19,581 nt of DNA from the NCBI GenBank assembly GCA_020024255.1, contig JAHHTX010000034.1, positions 1-19,581 of the forward strand, written 5' to 3'. This document shows positions 1 to 7,407 of this stretch, piece after piece; within the stretch, counting starts at the first letter, position 1, and each line of letters opens with the position of its first letter. The DNA is from Anaerotignum sp. Lineage in GTDB: Bacteria > Bacillota > Clostridia > Lachnospirales > Anaerotignaceae. Both the position numbers and the translations under genes were made by a program. The notes under the pieces are model-generated. The model was given only the letters and a program-made list of their open reading frames with translations. It made no database searches and had not been told where the DNA came from.

Positions 1-3000
1 GATTATATCGAACAAGAAAAAGAAAAAGGCAATGTAGAAAATGATAAATCATTTTTCATTATCAATAGTATTGCCATGACAACAACACAGGAAGTTGCAG
101 AAAAAATTGCAAGATATCCTGAGGTTGAAAAAATTGTATTGGATAAAGTATATGAATTGCCTCCGATTGAAGAAGAACCGGAGGAAAGAAGTATATCTTT
201 AATGGATGCAGAAGAATCAACACCACAAATCCCTTGGAATTTAAAATCTATTTCTCAAGATAAGGTGAAAGCAGACGGTATTGATGGTACAGGTGTTGTT
301 GTGGGTATCATTGATTCAGGTGTTGACGTTCAACATCCTGCTTTAGCAGAAGGCTGGCGTGGGCATGATGCCGGTATGGCGCAATATAGCTGGTTAGACC
401 TTGATGATGCCCATAAAAATGCAGAACCTGATGATATAAAAGGGCATGGTACCCATGTGTGCGGTACGATTATGGGTAGGCAAGATAATCATGGAAATAT
501 GTTAGGTGTTGCACCTGGTGCAAAATGGATTGCAGTTAGAGCATTTACCGATGAAGGTGCAAGCCAATCCAATTTGATTGAAGCAGGTCAATGGATGATG
601 GCGCCTACTGATGAAAGAGGGGTACCACATCCGGAATACGCCCCTGATATTGTAAACAATTCATGGGGTGGTGGTTCTGATGATGAATTTTTCAGAGAAA
701 TTTTAAAAAAGTGGAGAGCAGCAGGCATTGTACCTGTATTTTCTGCCGGGAATACTTCTCGGACAAACCCGGGTGGAGATGGTTCTATTCATGCACCGGC
801 AAACTTCCCGGAAGCTTTTACGGTTGGTGCATTGAAAAAAGATGATGGTATTGCAAAATTTTCTTTGCGTGGCCCTTCCGAACATGCAAAAGTAAAACCG
901 GATATTTCCGCACCGGGGGTCAATATTCGTTCTTCCATGCCTGGTGGTGAATATGCCTTGATGACTGGTACATCTATGGCATGCCCGCACGTTTCTGGTG
1001 CTTTTGCTTTATTAAAGCAAGCAAAGCCTGATGCATCTGTGGAAGAAATGGAAAACGCTTTGAAAGAAACGGCAACACCTTTGACAGATGAATATTATGT
1101 AAATACACCTAACTCCGGATATGGATATGGGAAAATTAATGTATATAACGCAGTGAAAAAACTCAAATCCGCAGATGCAGGTGCAGATACAAATGCTTTT
1201 GGTACATTATCTGGTCATGTATATCAAGATGGTACAGACAGTGATACTCCGGTTATCCAACATGCTCCCATCAAACAAATGTTTACCTCTGCACCGGTTA
1301 CACCAATTGAAGCACAAGTATCAGATGCAAGCGGAATCAAAGAAGTCACATTGTACTTTAGGACAAAAGGGACGGAAAGTTGGCAAGAAAGTAAAATGGA
1401 GCTTACAGCGGGTACCAAGAAAGATGGTAAATACCGTGCAGAAATTTCGAAAGAAAAACTCAATGTTGCAGGTATGGAATATCAAATCAAGGCAGTTGAT
1501 GTTACAGATAAGGAACTCACAACAGATATATTTGAATCAGAAGTTACCTCTGGTATCAGCATTGGCTATAAACAGAATTTTGAAGACAACACAGATGGTA
1601 TTGAGTTTGGTGGAAAAACACCAATCTGGGAGTGGGGTACACCAACCAGTGGGCCAAATCAAGCAGCATCGGGTGAAAAATGTTTAGGTACCAATTTGGA
1701 CGGAAATTATAAAGGCATGAGCGATGCGATTTTTGTATTGCCTGTCATTGACTTGTCAGATGAAAAAACAGGCGGTAAAAAAGCAGCTTTAACATTTAAC
1801 CATTTTTATGATATGGGCAACTATGAATATGCAATATTTGAAACTGCGGAAGTTTGGATTGCAGAAGCTACAGAAGGTCCATTGGAATATAAACAAGTCC
1901 GTACATTCAAAAATTCCAATAAAAAGTGGGAGGAAGAATACATCGACCTTTCTGCTTATGCCGGAAAACAGATTTATGTTATGTTTGGTGTTAGAGGCAT
2001 TTTATATGCGGAACAAGAAAATGATGGTTGGTATGTAGATGATATAGAAATTAAAGAAGCATCTCAGGAAAAACCGGAAACACCTACAGAAGATATCGGA
2101 ATGAGATACAGACCAACAGGTGAAGTGGAACTTTCTTTTGCACAGTTGAAAGACCCTACTGTTACTGGCTACTATTTATATAGAGCAACGGAGAGGGACG
2201 GGCAATATGAACCGGTATGTGAAGTAACCAAAGAATCTTTGACTTCGGAGTATGCTTATGTAAGATTGACAGATACACCGTTACCACAGCAAGGTACTTA
2301 TTATTATTATGCAACAGCAAAAGCAGGTGATAATGAAAGTGAGAAAACGACAATTTTTGAACATACATTTACATCAGGTCAAGAAAAAATAAAGATTGAC
2401 TTTGAAAATGGCGATGCAGGCTGGACTTCTCAGGCGGACAGCAGTGGAAATAAATGGACACATGGGGCGTATAATATTCCGGATAGTCTGCCCAGTAATC
2501 AAATCGGCAGTAAGCCTACCAAACCTGCGTTCAAAGGCAAAAATGAAGGCTTGCACATGTGGGCAACAGTCCCTGATGATTATAGACAGCCAAAGGCAAC
2601 TTATACATTAGAATCGAATACATTGGATATTTCTGATGTGTCAGATGGAAAATTATATTTCCAGAATTGGTTTAATACTCATGGTAGAAAAGGCTTGGTT
2701 GAAGAATATGGCGACTATCATAACTACGATGAGGACCAAGGACACATCTATTTTAGCAAAGATAATGGTGCTACATGGGAAAAACAATTCACGTTGGATA
2801 GTGATACGTTAGAAAAAGCAGGAGATGATAATCAACACAGAATCGTTAATGCCTGGTATACAGAAAGTATTGATATCCCTGCTGAATATCAAACAAATGA
2901 ATTTAAAATCAAATTTGTTTTGGAAACAGGTTCTTCCGCATCTGAATCTGATTGTGGTGGCTGGTATATTGATGATGTTCTGATTACTACTAATGCATCA

Positions 3001-5334
3001 AAGACACAATCTGATCACACAACACAAGAAGATATGGAACAGGCAGCAAATGTGCATATGGCAGATGGAAATGCTACAGCATTTACCTTGCAGAATATGA
3101 AGGCACTTGATGTAGATACAATGGTATTCCGTGATAAAAAAGCTGATGACAAGATTTCTCTGCCATTGGAGGCAACAGTGACTATCTTGGAAACAGGTAC
3201 AGCAGTACAAACGGAAGTTGGTACTGGTGCATACCGTATGGAACATCCAGTAGGAACATATACCGTGGAGGTTTCTAAAAAAGGATATCAAACAAAAAAG
3301 GCATCTGTTACCATTGGAGCAGACCCTGCTACCTATGATTTTACATTAGAGCCTGCTTCTGAAAATGAAATTGTATGCCAAGTGACAGATACAGACGGAA
3401 ATCCTATTACAAATGCAGTGGCAATGATTACCAAGGGTGCAGATGTAGAAGACGCAGTTAGAGCAAAAGCTGATGGAAATGGAGAAATTACAATTTCTAA
3501 TGTGTATGCAGGGGAATATGTATTACACATTTCCGCAGATGGATACGATTCTATGGACCAGTTGATTACGGTAGAAGAAGGAAAAAATTGCGTACTGGGA
3601 CAAGTTACATTGAAAAAAACCATCTCCTCTGAAAATACAAAAGAAATCAGCTATGACGATGGTAAGCCGGAGGAATATTTGAATACATTAGAAGATGGTC
3701 GTATTGCAGGTGTCAAAGTAGAAAATGACGAAAAAGTATTGATAGATAGCATCAAAATCATGTTTGGCAGCAGTGGTGGTTCCCATACATCAGAAGGTAA
3801 ACCCTTTGAATATGCCATTTATGAAAATGACCAATTTGATGGTTATCCCGGCAGACAGTTATTAGGATTCACAAAGGCAACTGCAGGTGCAGATAACCAA
3901 TGGACAGAAATAAAATTGCCACAATCCATTATCGTAAATGATGATTTCTATATTGCATATCGTCAGATAGGAGATATTTCTCAAAGTGCCTTAATCACAA
4001 TTGATCGTAACAGTTCGGGGGCACATAACGGAAGAATGGCAAACGGTGCTTGGCAGGTAGCAGATGAAACAGGTGCATTTATGATGAGAGTTTCTGTAAA
4101 ACCTGTTCATGTAGAACCAGATAAAGTTATTGCTACAGTTTCTCCAAGCCAAAATACTATCATGGTAAAAGAAAATGCAAAGGTATTGGAAGCATTGCGT
4201 AACAGCGGAATAACCATAACCATAAAATATCAGGATGGTACACAAAAAATAGTAAATATGAAAGATTACTTGTCTGGTGCTACAGTGAAATTGAATGGCG
4301 TTTTTGTAGATGATAACACGGCATTCACAGCACAAAGCCGAGAAATCAGCATAACCAAAGATAACAAGACATTTACTATTGCCGTAAGTGTTCAGAATAA
4401 TGGCGGTAATCCTACACCTCCGCCTACACCTACACCTAATCCTAATCCAAGCCATGGAAGTGGTTCCGGAACAAGTGGTCATGGAAATTCTGGCAACAAT
4501 GCGACAAGTCACAAGAAACATACGGTTACTGTTGAAAATGTGATTGGTGGTACAATTGATATCAATAAAAAATCCGCAGAAAGTGGGGATACTGTAACGA
4601 TTACAACAACAGCAAAGCCAGATTACGTATTGAATAAGCTGATTGTAGCTGACAAGTCCGGAAAAGAAGTGCAGTTGACAAAAAAATCAGATGGTACATA
4701 TACATTCATTATGCCGAATACGGAAATAACAATCAAAGCAGAGTTTGATAAAATTCCGGAAGAAGCAACAGAAATACCTAACGAGGTTATTCCTTTTGAA
4801 GATGTCAAAAAGACAGACTGGTTTTATGACAGTGTGATGACAGTATATGCACAAAAACTGATGAGTGGTGTTACAAAAGATACTTTTGCTCCTTTTGCAA
4901 AAACAACAAGAGGTATGATTGTAACCATATTATATCGTTTGGAAGGAAGTCCAAATGTCGATGATACAGCACACTTCCGTGATGTTGATGGCAATCAGTA
5001 TTATGCAAAAGCGGTTGCATGGGCATCAAAGAATGGTATTGTATCCGGTTTTGATGAAACAACATTTGGACCCAACAATGATATTACAAGAGAGCAGTTG
5101 GCATCTATTTTTTATAGATATGCAAAATATAAAGGCATGGATACCACAACAACAGGAAAACATCTTGATCACTTCACAGATAAGGACAAAATTTCAAGCT
5201 ATGCAACGTCTGCATTGAACTGGGCTGTAGCACATAAAATTATGAGTGGTAAAGGTGATGCAGTTTTAGATCCTGCTGGTCAGGCAACAAGAGCGGAAGT
5301 TGCAACAATGCTTGTGAACTTTACCAAAAAATGA
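1..5334 (+). CDS. SLH-anchored S8 (subtilisin-like) serine protease, bacillopeptidase F type, 5' end missing
   Basis: This is an exported protease expected to cut proteins at the cell surface. The frame is open to base 1, and the sequence just before the first ATG (base 76) reads like the end of an I9 propeptide (FFIINSIA, then ATG), so ATG 76 is internal and the signal peptide lies upstream; 1777 codons are visible. Catalytic Asp is at 313-315 (GIIDSGVD), His at 445-447 (GHGTHVCG), oxyanion Asn at 751-753 (FSAGN) and Ser at 973-975 (GTSMACPH); the triad is intact. After the peptidase (about 280-1160) come two beta-sandwich modules of the MAM/choice-of-anchor J kind ending in GWYVDD (about 2026-2043) and GWYIDD (about 2959-2976), with an FN3-like segment between them. 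Two carboxypeptidase-regulatory-like domains (about 3160-3600), an Ig-like region, a Pro/Thr then Gly/Ser linker (about 4408-4500), an InlB-like repeat and three SLH repeats (4792-5331) follow. The SLH repeats should bind the secondary cell-wall polymer. It appears unrelated to the Ter genes. Confidence 0.93.
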   Translation, partial: DYIEQEKEKGNVENDKSFFIINSIAMTTTQEVAEKIARYPEVEKIVLDKVYELPPIEEEPEERSISLMDAEESTPQIPWNLKSISQDKVKADGIDGTGVVVGIIDSGVDVQHPALAEGWRGHDAGMAQYSWLDLDDAHKNAEPDDIKGHGTHVCGTIMGRQDNHGNMLGVAPGAKWIAVRAFTDEGASQSNLIEAGQWMMAPTDERGVPHPEYAPDIVNNSWGGGSDDEFFREILKKWRAAGIVPVFSAGNTSRTNPGGDGSIHAPANFPEAFTVGALKKDDGIAKFSLRGPSEHAKVKPDISAPGVNIRSSMPGGEYALMTGTSMACPHVSGAFALLKQAKPDASVEEMENALKETATPLTDEYYVNTPNSGYGYGKINVYNAVKKLKSADAGADTNAFGTLSGHVYQDGTDSDTPVIQHAPIKQMFTSAPVTPIEAQVSDASGIKEVTLYFRTKGTESWQESKMELTAGTKKDGKYRAEISKEKLNVAGMEYQIKAVDVTDKELTTDIFESEVTSGISIGYKQNFEDNTDGIEFGGKTPIWEWGTPTSGPNQAASGEKCLGTNLDGNYKGMSDAIFVLPVIDLSDEKTGGKKAALTFNHFYDMGNYEYAIFETAEVWIAEATEGPLEYKQVRTFKNSNKKWEEEYIDLSAYAGKQIYVMFGVRGILYAEQENDGWYVDDIEIKEASQEKPETPTEDIGMRYRPTGEVELSFAQLKDPTVTGYYLYRATERDGQYEPVCEVTKESLTSEYAYVRLTDTPLPQQGTYYYYATAKAGDNESEKTTIFEHTFTSGQEKIKIDFENGDAGWTSQADSSGNKWTHGAYNIPDSLPSNQIGSKPTKPAFKGKNEGLHMWATVPDDYRQPKATYTLESNTLDISDVSDGKLYFQNWFNTHGRKGLVEEYGDYHNYDEDQGHIYFSKDNGATWEKQFTLDSDTLEKAGDDNQHRIVNAWYTESIDIPAEYQTNEFKIKFVLETGSSASESDCGGWYIDDVLITTNASKTQSDHTTQEDMEQAANVHMADGNATAFTLQNMKALDVDTMVFRDKKADDKISLPLEATVTILETGTAVQTEVGTGAYRMEHPVGTYTVEVSKKGYQTKKASVTIGADPATYDFTLEPASENEIVCQVTDTDGNPITNAVAMITKGADVEDAVRAKADGNGEITISNVYAGEYVLHISADGYDSMDQLITVEEGKNCVLGQVTLKKTISSENTKEISYDDGKPEEYLNTLEDGRIAGVKVENDEKVLIDSIKIMFGSSGGSHTSEGKPFEYAIYENDQFDGYPGRQLLGFTKATAGADNQWTEIKLPQSIIVNDDFYIAYRQIGDISQSALITIDRNSSGAHNGRMANGAWQVADETGAFMMRVSVKPVHVEPDKVIATVSPSQNTIMVKENAKVLEALRNSGITITIKYQDGTQKIVNMKDYLSGATVKLNGVFVDDNTAFTAQSREISITKDNKTFTIAVSVQNNGGNPTPPPTPTPNPNPSHGSGSGTSGHGNSGNNATSHKKHTVTVENVIGGTIDINKKSAESGDTVTITTTAKPDYVLNKLIVADKSGKEVQLTKKSDGTYTFIMPNTEITIKAEFDKIPEEATEIPNEVIPFEDVKKTDWFYDSVMTVYAQKLMSGVTKDTFAPFAKTTRGMIVTILYRLEGSPNVDDTAHFRDVDGNQYYAKAVAWASKNGIVSGFDETTFGPNNDITREQLASIFYRYAKYKGMDTTTTGKHLDHFTDKDKISSYATSALNWAVAHKIMSGKGDAVLDPAGQATRAEVATMLVNFTKK

Positions 5335-5438
5335 TGAAGGACAAACGAAAAATCTCTTTTTAATATAAGAATGTACTGGAAAAAACAGGTACTTCATGGA
5401 AATTGTTGTAATTTATCTTCTATAGATATAGTATAAAG

Positions 5439-5470
5439 ACCCCTTCTCTACAAGATGAGGAGGGGTTTTT
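5439..5470 (+). terminator. rho-independent terminator of the protease gene
   Basis: A 10-bp stem (ACCCCTTCTC pairing with GAGGAGGGGT, one G-T wobble) encloses an 8-nt loop and is followed directly by a T run. It lies about 105 bases after the protease stop codon and points in the same direction, so it should end that transcript. Confidence 0.9.
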
Positions 5471-5726
5471 ATCAGAATGGTATAATGTTGTACTCCATCA
5501 TAAGGAACACTGCGTTCGTTTATGTACCTAACGAATATTAAAAAGAGTGTAGCGAATAGAATAATTTAGAGAAGAAGGCATGAAAATGGGGTTTGGTGGA
5601 ATTGCAAAAGGCAAAAAATGTTTTCACGATATTGTAAGTTATGAATTATCTGACATCATATCGGGCGGTAATGAAAGATTGTTGAACAAAGTGCCATGAG
5701 CATCACATTTTCATTTTATACAGTGA

Positions 5727-5834
5727 AATATCTTCAATAATGGACTTACCTCTGTTCCCGTTGTGAATAAATATGGTATTTACAATAGGATTGCAGACAA
5801 TGTATTGCGAATAAAAAAACTCTGTCTGCTTTAG
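5727..5834 (+). pseudogene. possible remnant of a CBS-domain protein
   Basis: The open stretch here translates to a peptide containing NGLTSVPVVNKYG followed by RIADNVLR. This resembles the core of a CBS domain (nG..svPVVd..G...G.it..D.lr). There is no start codon or ribosome binding site in this frame; an in-frame stop lies directly upstream (5724-5726) and another ends it. In the neighbouring frame a 14-codon segment (5696-5740, ending FYTVKYLQ) could be the preceding part displaced by a frameshift. Lack of a start and broken frames suggest a decayed gene fragment. The match is by eye and short, so it remains tentative. Confidence 0.3.
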
Positions 5835-5840
5835 ACAGAG
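5813..5840 (-). terminator. minus-strand rho-independent terminator, probably of the lyase gene
   Basis: Read on the minus strand, a perfect 8-bp stem (CTCTGTCT/AGACAGAG, 5-nt loop) is followed by seven T residues. It faces the direction of the minus-strand lyase gene, whose stop codon is about 270 bases upstream, and I see no good gene between them. The transcript would therefore carry a long 3' untranslated tail. Confidence 0.75.
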
Positions 5841-6113
5841 AAGTAGGAAAAGACACATTTATACCGTTTGACTTTATGCAACAGTAAAAGAATAACTGAG
5901 TCATTTTTCAGTTGTTCACAACTGTCACAAAGAGAATCTATTTGTCTAGTGCCATAGAAGTGTATGTCCAAACAATATAGCTAATGAGCTACAGTTGATG
6001 GAAACAACGGACTGCCATCACCCGAAACCAAGACCGGAGTTACGGGGAATGGAAAGTATCCTCCAAATATCCAATGGTTGTTTTTCTTCATTGTGGGGAG
6101 ATAGAGAATACAA

Positions 6114-7082
6114 TCAGCCTTCTTTTACACCATATAATTTGGCTAAGAGAAGTATTTTTTCTGCCCAGCGATGATGAACCTTGTATTCATTCATGCGTGT
6201 TGCTGCAGGATTGGAGGAAACAAGATGGACATCTTCATTGTTCCAATTCAGTATGCTGACAGCATCTTCATAGTCAGATTTTGTCACTTTTAATGCTTCG
6301 TTGATTATGGGAATCTGGTTGGGATGGATAGCCGTCTTTCCAATAAACCCATTCAAAAGATCCAAATCCAACTCCTGTTGAAGGCCTGTGTCCCAGTTTG
6401 GACCGGAATAGTATTCCCAAACAGAACCGGAAACGACGTAATCTGTTGCGAATGTGGTGGCAATGTCGATAAGCAAATCTGCCACAGGCTTCATATCATA
6501 GATTGTGTGTTCTGCCCGTCGGCGCAGTCCGAACGCATGGGATAAATCATTTCCTCCAACACGGATATTTAAAATACGGTCAGATACATCAGCCAGAGCG
6601 TTTTTGACAAATGCGAGGTTTGTGTATCGTGTATTTAAATCAATCATGGCAGCAGATTCCAAAGTGGGCATAAAGTAATAGTTGCAATCTGGTGATTCTT
6701 TTGTATGATCCATAATAGATACATAAGATTCACAGTTTTCGACAAAAAACTTTGGCAGAATAAATCCAGTTAAAATATCTGAAAATGGAGCATAGAGTTT
6801 AAGCAGTTTTTCCAAATGCTGAGGAGAGCGCACACGGATAAAGAGAAGAGGAAAATAAAAATCCTTATGCTGGTGGGCACTTGCAAGTGCAGACAGATTT
6901 TTATAGAGCTGCTGTTCAGCTTCTTCTACAGCATCTTCACGCACAGTATCTTCCAAGCAGAATGCAAGGGAAAATGGGCGTGGGAATTTTTCTGATACAA
7001 TAGCATTTACAATAGAGTCATGCGCATTGGCTGGGCAGTAAAGTAATGCTCCGACTTGGTAGCCGAAAAAAGGTTTTATCAT
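6114..7082 (-). CDS. HpcH/CitE-like C-C bond lyase of the Ter biosynthetic module
   Basis: A 322-residue TIM-barrel enzyme related to the citrate lyase beta subunit and HpcH/HpaI aldolases, matching the Ter-linked 'C-C bond lyase' family. It is expected to be cytoplasmic and to make or break a carbon-carbon bond in a metal-dependent way; the real substrate is unknown. Visible motifs are CLEDTV (residues 42-47), an Arg-containing strand FIRVRSP (81-87), PTLES (139-143, Glu142 a likely metal ligand), VGGNDL (175-180, Asp179 a likely ligand) and GKTAIHPNQI (248-257). All are in family order and the length is normal. The ATG is supported by AAGGGA about ten bases upstream. The gene diverges from the YceG gene across a 325-bp control region, which suggests co-regulation. 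The Ter family assignment rests on motifs plus context; the barrel assignment is firm. Confidence 0.87.
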   Translation of the reverse strand: MIKPFFGYQVGALLYCPANAHDSIVNAIVSEKFPRPFSLAFCLEDTVREDAVEEAEQQLYKNLSALASAHQHKDFYFPLLFIRVRSPQHLEKLLKLYAPFSDILTGFILPKFFVENCESYVSIMDHTKESPDCNYYFMPTLESAAMIDLNTRYTNLAFVKNALADVSDRILNIRVGGNDLSHAFGLRRRAEHTIYDMKPVADLLIDIATTFATDYVVSGSVWEYYSGPNWDTGLQQELDLDLLNGFIGKTAIHPNQIPIINEALKVTKSDYEDAVSILNWNNEDVHLVSSNPAATRMNEYKVHHRWAEKILLLAKLYGVKEG

Positions 7083-7147
7083 GGCACAAAAATCCCTTCA
7101 AATAAATTAAGCTATTTCATTTAATGATGAAATATACATTGTAGAAA

Positions 7148-7156
7148 AGTATATCA
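7148..7156 (-). promoter_or_regulatory. candidate extended -10 promoter for the lyase gene
   Basis: Read on the minus strand this is TGATATACT, an extended -10 (TGnTATACT) about 65 bases before the lyase ATG. The -35 position (minus-strand TTCTAT) is poor. A second TATAAT on the minus strand at 7168-7173 is an alternative, also without a good -35, so which one is used cannot be told from sequence. Confidence 0.35.
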
Positions 7157-7231
7157 TAAATTGCTGTATTATAGAATAGAAAATGAAAAGAATTTACTAT
7201 ATATGCCAATAAATAGCAGATAAAAGAATAA

Positions 7232-7261
7232 GATATGTCTTGATATGTCCTAGTTTGTCCT
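7232..7261. repeat. three 10-bp-phased direct repeats, possible operator
   Basis: The sequence GATATGTCTT, GATATGTCCT, AGTTTGTCCT runs in tandem with an exact 10-bp period, giving AGGACA, AGGACA, AAGACA on the minus strand. Helical phasing is typical of sites bound side by side by a DNA-binding regulator, for example a response regulator. The array is about 78 bp from both the plus-strand -35 (7339) and the candidate minus-strand -10 (ends 7153). A TACAAT at 7270-7275 just downstream could be the -10 of an activator-dependent promoter. Confidence 0.4.
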
Positions 7262-7338
7262 AAAACGAATACAATATTGCGGTTTTGTTTTTTTCTTGCA
7301 ATAAATGTCAAAAAATTTGTGTTTATGTAAAGTAATTA

Positions 7339-7367
7339 TTGAAAGTGGAATTGACTGATGATATAAT
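7339..7367 (+). promoter_or_regulatory. sigma-A-type promoter of the YceG-TelA-TerD operon
   Basis: TTGAAA (7339-7344), a 17-bp spacer and TATAAT (7362-7367) with an extended TG (TGATATAAT). This is a near-ideal vegetative promoter. Transcription should begin near 7374, leaving about 34 bases of leader before the GTG start of the YceG gene. Confidence 0.75.
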
Positions 7368-7407
7368 TAGTTCAAATTATCAGTAACGCTTAAAAGGTGG
7401 TGTAAGT

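Larger units (their letters stand above)
5471..6113. other. gap without a convincing intact gene
   Basis: Beyond the protease terminator this stretch holds a possible extended -10 element (TGGTATAAT, 5478-5486, no matching -35), a 37-codon reading frame at 5586-5699 with a fair AGAAGG ribosome binding site seven bases ahead but no recognisable product, the CBS-like fragment and minus-strand terminator listed separately, and a short palindrome (CAGTTGT-TC-ACAACTG, 5909-5924). The remainder to 6113 is the presumed 3' untranslated region of the minus-strand lyase gene. The pattern suits a region where an older gene has decayed. Confidence 0.5.
7083..7407. promoter_or_regulatory. divergent control region between lyase and YceG genes
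   Basis: This 325-bp AT-rich segment separates the two divergently transcribed genes and contains no plausible ORF. It holds a plus-strand extended -10 promoter near the YceG end, a candidate minus-strand extended -10 near the lyase end, and a trio of 10-bp-spaced repeats roughly midway, each described separately. This layout fits one regulator controlling both sides, though that is an inference. Confidence 0.65.

Noticed and set aside
3991..4521. Minus-strand open frame of 176 codons inside the protease gene
   Set aside because: It lies wholly antisense to a well-supported coding sequence, is rich in Cys, Ile and Tyr as expected from reversed AT-rich codons, and has no ribosome binding site or recognisable domain.
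5586..5699. 37-codon plus-strand frame with a Cys and Gly-rich start, considered as a small peptide precursor
   Set aside because: The ribosome site is fair, but no maturation, export or immunity genes are nearby and the flanks look decayed, so a peptide function is not supported.
5909..5924. Short palindrome CAGTTGT-TC-ACAACTG considered as an operator
   Set aside because: It is not next to any promoter or gene start, so there is no target to regulate; it may be chance.
5981..6091. Minus-strand 36-codon frame downstream of the lyase gene
   Set aside because: It has no ribosome binding site before its ATG and no recognisable features, so it is more likely 3' untranslated sequence.
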